Origin: Methyloversatilis discipulorum
GTDB lineage: Bacteria > Pseudomonadota > Gammaproteobacteria > Burkholderiales > Rhodocyclaceae
Assembly: GCF_018780585.1 (NCBI RefSeq)
Contig: NZ_JADMJL010000047.1
Location: forward strand, 1 to 47,322
DNA: 47,322 bases
Reading direction: 5' to 3'
A program made the position numbers and the translations under genes. This document shows positions 34,093-47,322 of this stretch, one piece after another. The first letter of the stretch is position 1. The number at the start of each line of letters is the position of its first letter. Under the pieces are notes generated by a model that saw only the letters and a program-made list of their open reading frames with translations, was not told where the DNA came from and did no database searches.

Positions 34093-35931
34093 ATGCCCGA
34101 ATCACCTACCCAAGCCGGGCCGCTGTCCGTCGCAGTGCTGATCGAGGCACTGGCGGCCGATGCCGGTGACCGCGCGGCGCTGATGCGCAGCGACGGCAGC
34201 AGCCTGTCGCGCGCCGAGCTCGCCCGACGCACCCGCCTGCTGGCGCGGCGGCTCCGCGCGCTCGCCATCGCGCCGACCGACCGGGTGGCGGTGCTCGCGC
34301 CCAATGGCATCGACATGGCGCTGGCCGTGCTGGGCACGATGCGCGTCGCCGCCTGCGCGCCACTCAATCCGCAGTACGGACCGGCCGAACTGGCCTTCTA
34401 CCTCGACGACCTGGCCGCACGTGCGCTGGTCGTCACCGGCGACAGCCCGGCGCTGGCGCGCGAAATCGCGGCGCAGCGCGGTCTGCCGGTGATCGAGGCG
34501 GGCGAAGCGCTGTGGGCGACCGGCGACGCGCCGCTGCCGCCGACACCGGTGTCCGACGACATCGCGCTGGTGCTGCACACCTCGGGCACCACCTCGCGTC
34601 CGAAGCAGGTGCCGCTGAGCCACGCCAACCTCGCCGCGTCGATGGCCCACATCGTCGCCGCGCTACAACTCGGCGCTGACGACTGCGCACTGAACGCGAT
34701 GCCGCTGTTCCACATCCACGGTCTGGTCGCCGGCCTGCTGGCGCCGCTGGCCGCCGGCGGCCGCACCATGTGCGCACCGGCACTGCGCCTGCCCGACTTC
34801 TTCGACTGGCTGGATGCCTGCGGCGCCACCTGGTATTCGGCGGTACCGACCATGCACCAGGCCCTGCTCGCCGCCGCCGACGGACGCCGGCCCCAACGCC
34901 CGCTGCGCTTCGTGCGCTCGTCGTCGGCGGCGCTGGCGCCGGCCACGCTGGCCGCACTCGAAGCGCACTTCGGCTGTCCGGTGATCGAAGCCTACGGCAT
35001 GACCGAGGCGGCGCACCAGATGGCCAGCAACCCGCTGCCGCCGGCCGTGCGCAAGCCCGGTTCGGTCGGTCTGCCGGCCGGCCCGGAAATCGCTGTTATC
35101 GACGCCGCCGGTGCGCTGCTGGCCACTGGCACGCGCGGCGAGATCGCCATCCGCGGCGCCAACGTGATGCGCGCCTACCACGCCAACCCGGAGGCCAACC
35201 GCAGCGCCTTCAGCCACGGCTGGTTCCGCACCGGCGACGAAGGCTATGTCGACGTCGATGGCTATCTGCACATCACCGGACGGCTGAAGGAAATGATCAA
35301 CCGCGGCGGCGAGAAGATCACGCCGCGCGAAATCGACGAGGCGCTGCTCGCTCACCCCGACGTCGCCCAGGCAGTCGCCTTCGCGGTGCCGCACCCGACG
35401 CTGGGCGAGGACGTCGCCGCCGCCGTCGTGCCGCGGCCGGGCAGCACCATCGGTCCGGAGGCCCTGCGCGCATTCCTGTTCGACCGGCTGGCCGACTTCA
35501 AGGTACCGAGCGAGGTGCTGCTGCTGGCCGAAATTCCGAAGGGACCGACCGGCAAGGTGCAGCGCATCGGTCTGGCCGAAAGACTGCAGGCGCTGCGCAC
35601 GCCGGACTTCGTCGCGCCGCGCGACGTGGTCGAGGACATCCTCGTCCAGTGCTGGCAGGAAGTGCTGGGCGGCGACATCGGCGTGCACGACAACTTCTTC
35701 GCGCTCGGCGGCGACTCGCTGAAAGCCACCCGCGTGGTCGCCCGCATCGTGTCGGTACTGCCGGTCGATCTGCCGACTGCGCTGCTGTTCCGCCACCCGA
35801 CAGTCGCCACCCTCGCCGACGCGGTACGGCAGACACTGGACCCGTCGGTGATCGCCGAAATCGAATGCATCCTCGACGAACTGGCGCCGCTGCCCGCAGC
35901 CGGCGACGAACAGGATGCGCGCCCCGTCTGA
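34093..35931 (+). CDS. Oxalyl-CoA-synthetase-like adenylation domain fused to a carrier domain
   Basis: The 612-residue two-domain protein activates a carboxylic acid. Residues 1-500 form an ANL ligase with the P-loop HTSGTTSRPKQVPLSH (162-177), MPLFHIHGLVAGLL and EAYGMTEAAHQM (299-310), then PPAVRKPGSVG. The last two are hallmarks of the AAE3/Pcs60 oxalate-CoA ligases rather than of amino-acid A domains. The catalytic Lys is 488 (GPTGKVQRI). Residues about 515-595 are a peptidyl carrier domain with Ser542 in LGGDSLKAT. Free-standing oxalate-CoA ligases lack a carrier, so the fused domain implies that the acyl group is held as a thioester for the NRPS. The substrate is inferred to be oxalate or a related small diacid. 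The next gene overlaps its end by 17 bp. Confidence 0.88.
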   Translation: MPESPTQAGPLSVAVLIEALAADAGDRAALMRSDGSSLSRAELARRTRLLARRLRALAIAPTDRVAVLAPNGIDMALAVLGTMRVAACAPLNPQYGPAELAFYLDDLAARALVVTGDSPALAREIAAQRGLPVIEAGEALWATGDAPLPPTPVSDDIALVLHTSGTTSRPKQVPLSHANLAASMAHIVAALQLGADDCALNAMPLFHIHGLVAGLLAPLAAGGRTMCAPALRLPDFFDWLDACGATWYSAVPTMHQALLAAADGRRPQRPLRFVRSSSAALAPATLAALEAHFGCPVIEAYGMTEAAHQMASNPLPPAVRKPGSVGLPAGPEIAVIDAAGALLATGTRGEIAIRGANVMRAYHANPEANRSAFSHGWFRTGDEGYVDVDGYLHITGRLKEMINRGGEKITPREIDEALLAHPDVAQAVAFAVPHPTLGEDVAAAVVPRPGSTIGPEALRAFLFDRLADFKVPSEVLLLAEIPKGPTGKVQRIGLAERLQALRTPDFVAPRDVVEDILVQCWQEVLGGDIGVHDNFFALGGDSLKATRVVARIVSVLPVDLPTALLFRHPTVATLADAVRQTLDPSVIAEIECILDELAPLPAAGDEQDARPV

Positions 35932-37606
35932 TCGGAAGCGCCGGACCGACGCGGTGCTCGACCGCCTGGCCGCGCTCGCGCCGGCGCATCGCGATGCCCT
36001 GCGCGACGCGTTACAAGCGCGCCGCGTGCGCGGTCACGACGCGGTCGCGCAGGCGCTGGCCGCACTCGGCATCACCCATCTGTACGCAATGCCCGGCCTG
36101 CCGATCGACGAGACGATCGGCGCCTGCGCACGCGCTGGCCTGACCGTCACCGGCGCCCGACACCAGCAGGCGACGGTGATGATGGCCGCCGCCCACAACT
36201 ACATCACCGGCCGCCTCGCCGCAGTGGCCATGGTATCCAGCGGCGTCGCCGTGACCAATGCGATGACCGGCGTGCAGGTCGCCCAGGACAATGGCTGGCC
36301 GGTGCTGCTGCTCGCCGGTGCGGTCGAGCAGGCCGCCGCCGGCATGGGCGCCTTCACCGAACTGGACGGCATGCGCGTGATGCGTCCGCTGGCCAAGGAC
36401 TGTCTGTGCGCCGGCAGCACCGCCGACATCGGCCGCACATTGGCCGCCGCCGCCCGCATCGCCTGCGACGGACGCCCGGGCGCCGTCCATGTCGACCTGC
36501 CGGAAGACAGCCTGAGCGGCTTCGCCGTCGCTGCACCTGCGGACATCGGCGCACCACCCGCCGACACGACACCGGACACCGCTGCCCTCGATCGCACCGC
36601 CGACCTGCTGCTCGGCGCACGCGTGCCGCTGCTGGTGTTCGGCAAGGGCGTGCGCTGGGACGACGCCTACCGTCCGCTGCGCGCGCTGGTCGACCATCTG
36701 CAACTGCCCTTCATCGCCTCGCCGATGGGCCGCGGTCTGCTGCCGGACGATCACCCGCTGTCGCGCACCGCCGAACAGGGCCGCGCACTGGCCGCCGCCG
36801 ACTGCGTGCTGCTGGTCGGCGCGCGGCTGAACTGGACCTTCCGCTACGGCGCGGAAATCCGCCCCGGCACCCCCATCGTTCAGATCGACTGCTGCGACGC
36901 CGCCTTCGCCGAGGGCCCGCCGCGCGCGCTGACGCTGGCCGGTCGCGCCGGCACGCTGCTGCCGGCCCTGCTCGAGCGGATCCGGCAGCTCCGGCCCCTT
37001 CCTGCGCCGGTGCCGGACAGCACGGGCGGCGTCATCGCAGCGCCATCCGCCGCAGCCGCCGACCGGCCGACACCGGACGAGGTCGCGGCGGCACTGGCCG
37101 CCACACTGCCTGCCGACGCAATCACCGTGCTCGACGGCAACGTGACGCTGCTGGCGGCACAGAAACACATCCTTGCCCGCGAGCCGCTGTCGCGACTGAC
37201 GCCGGGCACCAGTGGCTGCATGGGCAGCGGCCTGCCGTTCGCGATCGCCGCTGCACGCGCCGGCAGGGGCAAGCCGGTCGTGCTGGTCACCGGCGACATG
37301 GCGCTGGGTCTCAATTTCTTCGAACTCGAAACAGCGGTGCGGCACGGCCTCAAGCTCGTCGTCATACTGCTGAACAACGACGGCCCGTCCGGCGAACGCC
37401 GTCAGCGCAAGGCCTTTCCGGCCGGCGATGGCGAACGCCTGCTGGCCTACCGTGAAGGCCTGCGCTACGACCTGATGGCACAGCAGCTCGGCGTGCGCAT
37501 CGAACAGGCGGACACTCCGGCAACGCTGCCGGCAGCACTCGCGCGGGCACTGGGCGGTGACGGGCCGGCGTTGATACAACTACAGGTCGATCCGCTGGCA
37601 AGCTGA
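35915..37606 (+). CDS. ThDP-dependent oxalyl-CoA-decarboxylase-like enzyme with Gln at the catalytic Glu site
   Basis: The 563-residue three-domain ThDP enzyme is of the acetolactate-synthase/oxalyl-CoA-decarboxylase type. GITHLYAMPGLPIDE and LVGARLNW match Oxc; the ThDP/Mg site is GDMALGL with Asp461 and NN at 487-488. The N-terminal ThDP-activating Glu (RHEQ in Oxc) reads RHQQ, with Gln84 encoded by CAG at 36164-36166. The Oxc active-site pair Tyr-Glu (GDYEELD) reads GAFTELD. The chain ends at VDPLAS, so the C-terminal tail that closes over CoA in Oxc is missing. It is coupled to the adenylation-carrier gene, so a carrier-bound acyl group is its likely substrate. Decarboxylation or carboligation are both possible; reduced activity cannot be excluded. 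Confidence 0.83.
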   Translation: MRAPSDRKRRTDAVLDRLAALAPAHRDALRDALQARRVRGHDAVAQALAALGITHLYAMPGLPIDETIGACARAGLTVTGARHQQATVMMAAAHNYITGRLAAVAMVSSGVAVTNAMTGVQVAQDNGWPVLLLAGAVEQAAAGMGAFTELDGMRVMRPLAKDCLCAGSTADIGRTLAAAARIACDGRPGAVHVDLPEDSLSGFAVAAPADIGAPPADTTPDTAALDRTADLLLGARVPLLVFGKGVRWDDAYRPLRALVDHLQLPFIASPMGRGLLPDDHPLSRTAEQGRALAAADCVLLVGARLNWTFRYGAEIRPGTPIVQIDCCDAAFAEGPPRALTLAGRAGTLLPALLERIRQLRPLPAPVPDSTGGVIAAPSAAAADRPTPDEVAAALAATLPADAITVLDGNVTLLAAQKHILAREPLSRLTPGTSGCMGSGLPFAIAAARAGRGKPVVLVTGDMALGLNFFELETAVRHGLKLVVILLNNDGPSGERRQRKAFPAGDGERLLAYREGLRYDLMAQQLGVRIEQADTPATLPAALARALGGDGPALIQLQVDPLAS

Positions 37607-37635
37607 TCGCGAGGGGGAGCGCATGAGGATGCGTC

Positions 37636-46444
<8,809 letters not shown>

Positions 46445-46470
<26 letters not shown>

Positions 46471-47167
46471 CGGTACACCCGCGCTGGCGGTCGACGAGGT
46501 CCATCTGTGGCTGGCGCGGGTGGACGACGCGCCGCCGACCGACACGCTCGCCACCTGGCTCGACGATGCCGAACGCGTCCGCCTTGCCCGCTTGCAGCGC
46601 GAAGAGGACCGCGCACTGTTCGCACTCGCACACGCGTCGCTGCGCGACGTGCTGGCGCGCAGCCTTGGCATCGCCGCGCGCAGCGTGCAGATCGACTGCG
46701 ACGCGCACGGCAAGCCCCGTCTCGCCGCCGTCCACGCCAGCGATCTCTGCTTCAACCTGGCGCACGCCGGCCGGGCGGTACTGATAGGCATCGCCCGCGG
46801 CCGCGAACTCGGCGTAGACATCGAAGCCGTGATCGCGCACGACGACCTGCGCGCGGTGGCGGAACAGGTGTACTCGGCGGACGAGAGAGCGGCGCTCGAC
46901 CTCTGCCCGGCAGCAGCGCGCACCGATCTGTTCTACACGCTGTGGACGCGCAAGGAAGCCTGCCTGAAAGCCTGGGGCTGCGGCCTCGACGGCCCGCTGC
47001 AGCAGTTCAGCGTGCACGCCGCCGCGTACGACGACGTCGCCGCTCCGGCCGGCAGTGCCTTACCGCCACTGCACTGCCGCGACCTGCCGGCGCCGCCGGG
47101 TCATGTCGCGGCGATCGCCGTCAGCGGAGGACCAACGACGGCGGTGTGCAGGCGCTGGCACGCTTAG
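46445..47167 (+). CDS. Sfp-type 4'-phosphopantetheinyl transferase
   Basis: The 240-residue PPTase has the motifs GVDIEAV and FYTLWTRKEACLKAWG, which hold the Mg-binding acidic residues, plus FNLAHAGRAVLIGIA upstream of the first. It transfers phosphopantetheine from CoA to the Ser residues of carrier domains, here presumably Ser542 of the adenylation-carrier protein and Ser1020, Ser1611 and Ser2652 of the NRPS. It overlaps the NRPS end by 26 bp, so it is coupled to it. An ATG at 46454 is an alternative start. Confidence 0.93.
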
Positions 47168-47210
47168 GCGCCGTTGCCTTCTTGCGCCCCTGGGCGTGGC
47201 TTCGCTGCGG

Positions 47211-47245
47211 GCAGGAATCGCGAGCAAGCTCGCTCCCACGACAGG
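47211..47245. repeat. REP-type palindrome
   Basis: GCAGGAATCGCGAGCAAGCT continuing CGCTCCCACG matches, on the minus strand, the well-known GTGGGAGCGAGCTTGCTCGCGA repeat of pseudomonads and other proteobacteria. The core GCGAGC-AA-GCTCGC (47220-47233) forms a tight hairpin. It lies 50 bp after the PPTase stop and may limit mRNA decay or transcription read-through. Confidence 0.8.
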
Positions 47246-47270
47246 CTCGCTTTCCGAACCCGAGGGTGTG

Positions 47271-47320
47271 GGAGATTCTATGTTCCGGCGCAAGCGTTTT
47301 CGTGCTGTCTCGGGACATAG
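47271..47320 (+). repeat. Dispersed repeat with terminal inverted repeat
   Basis: GGAGATTCTATGTTC (47271-47285) matches the block at 27441-27455 at 13 of 15 bases. CTATGTTCCG (47278-47287) can pair with CGGGACATAG (47311-47320) with one G-T pair, forming a stem around a 23-base loop. The window ends here, so the full extent is not visible. Confidence 0.45.
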
Positions 47321-47322
47321 TC

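Noticed and set aside
34093-35931. Fatty-acid or amino-acid starter adenylation domain
   Set aside because: The YGMTEAAHQM and RKPGSVG motifs and the adjacent Oxc-like gene fit the oxalate-CoA ligase branch better, though substrate proof is absent.
47278-47320. Insertion-sequence end
   Set aside because: The imperfect inverted repeat flanks only a 23-base loop and no transposase or target duplication is visible before the window ends.

Overview
The window reads as chromosomal DNA of a high-G+C betaproteobacterial methylotroph, most likely a Methyloversatilis-like member of the Rhodocyclales. That placement is an inference. It rests on a complete N-methylglutamate pathway operon, a quinohemoprotein amine dehydrogenase operon, betaproteobacterial-looking housekeeping genes (rsuA, ruvB, ychJ family) and REP-like intergenic palindromes. 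No rRNA, tRNA, CRISPR array, transposase or prophage gene was seen.

Positions 53-10460 (minus strand) hold a quinohemoprotein amine dehydrogenase (QHNDH) operon in the order qhpA-D-C-B-F-E-[CcmF-like]-G, with the AraC-type regulator qhpR divergent at 10732-11889. QhpC keeps every residue needed for the cysteine tryptophylquinone cofactor and its three Cys-to-acid thioether bridges. QhpD (radical SAM), QhpG (flavin monooxygenase), QhpE (subtilisin-like protease) and QhpF (ABC exporter) are the maturation set. A divergent CcmF-type haem-handling membrane protein sits inside the operon, next to the genes that build a dihaem enzyme.

Positions 12066-21640 (minus strand) hold mgdABCD-gmaS-mgsABC, the indirect methylamine oxidation (N-methylglutamate) pathway: GmaS makes gamma-glutamylmethylamide, MgsABC makes N-methylglutamate, and MgdABCD oxidises it to glutamate and a C1 unit. 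A XRE-cupin regulator (21833-22438) is divergent from it. The 3' end of gmaS looks frameshifted by one base.

Positions 22505-33891 are mixed housekeeping and accessory genes: a Tat-exported transglutaminase-like protein, a TlpA-like thioredoxin, a GT4 glycosyltransferase, a PfkB kinase, a glycine-zipper lipoprotein, a YchJ-like protein, a small acidic protein, a GST, a metallo-beta-lactamase-fold hydrolase, RsuA, RuvB, an AbiV-like protein and an orphan B12-binding-type radical SAM protein.

Positions 34093-47167 (plus strand) are a compact nonribosomal peptide cluster and the most unusual part of the window. It contains an oxalyl-CoA-synthetase-like adenylation domain fused to a carrier domain, an oxalyl-CoA-decarboxylase-like ThDP enzyme whose near-universal catalytic Glu reads as Gln, a 2944-residue NRPS with the order C-A-T-A-T-C-A-T-TE (one condensation domain missing), and a Sfp-type phosphopantetheinyl transferase. 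A testable idea is that oxalate is loaded on the carrier and converted there to a one-carbon (formyl) or acyloin starter for the peptide. The window ends in a REP palindrome and a short dispersed repeat that also occurs near 27441.
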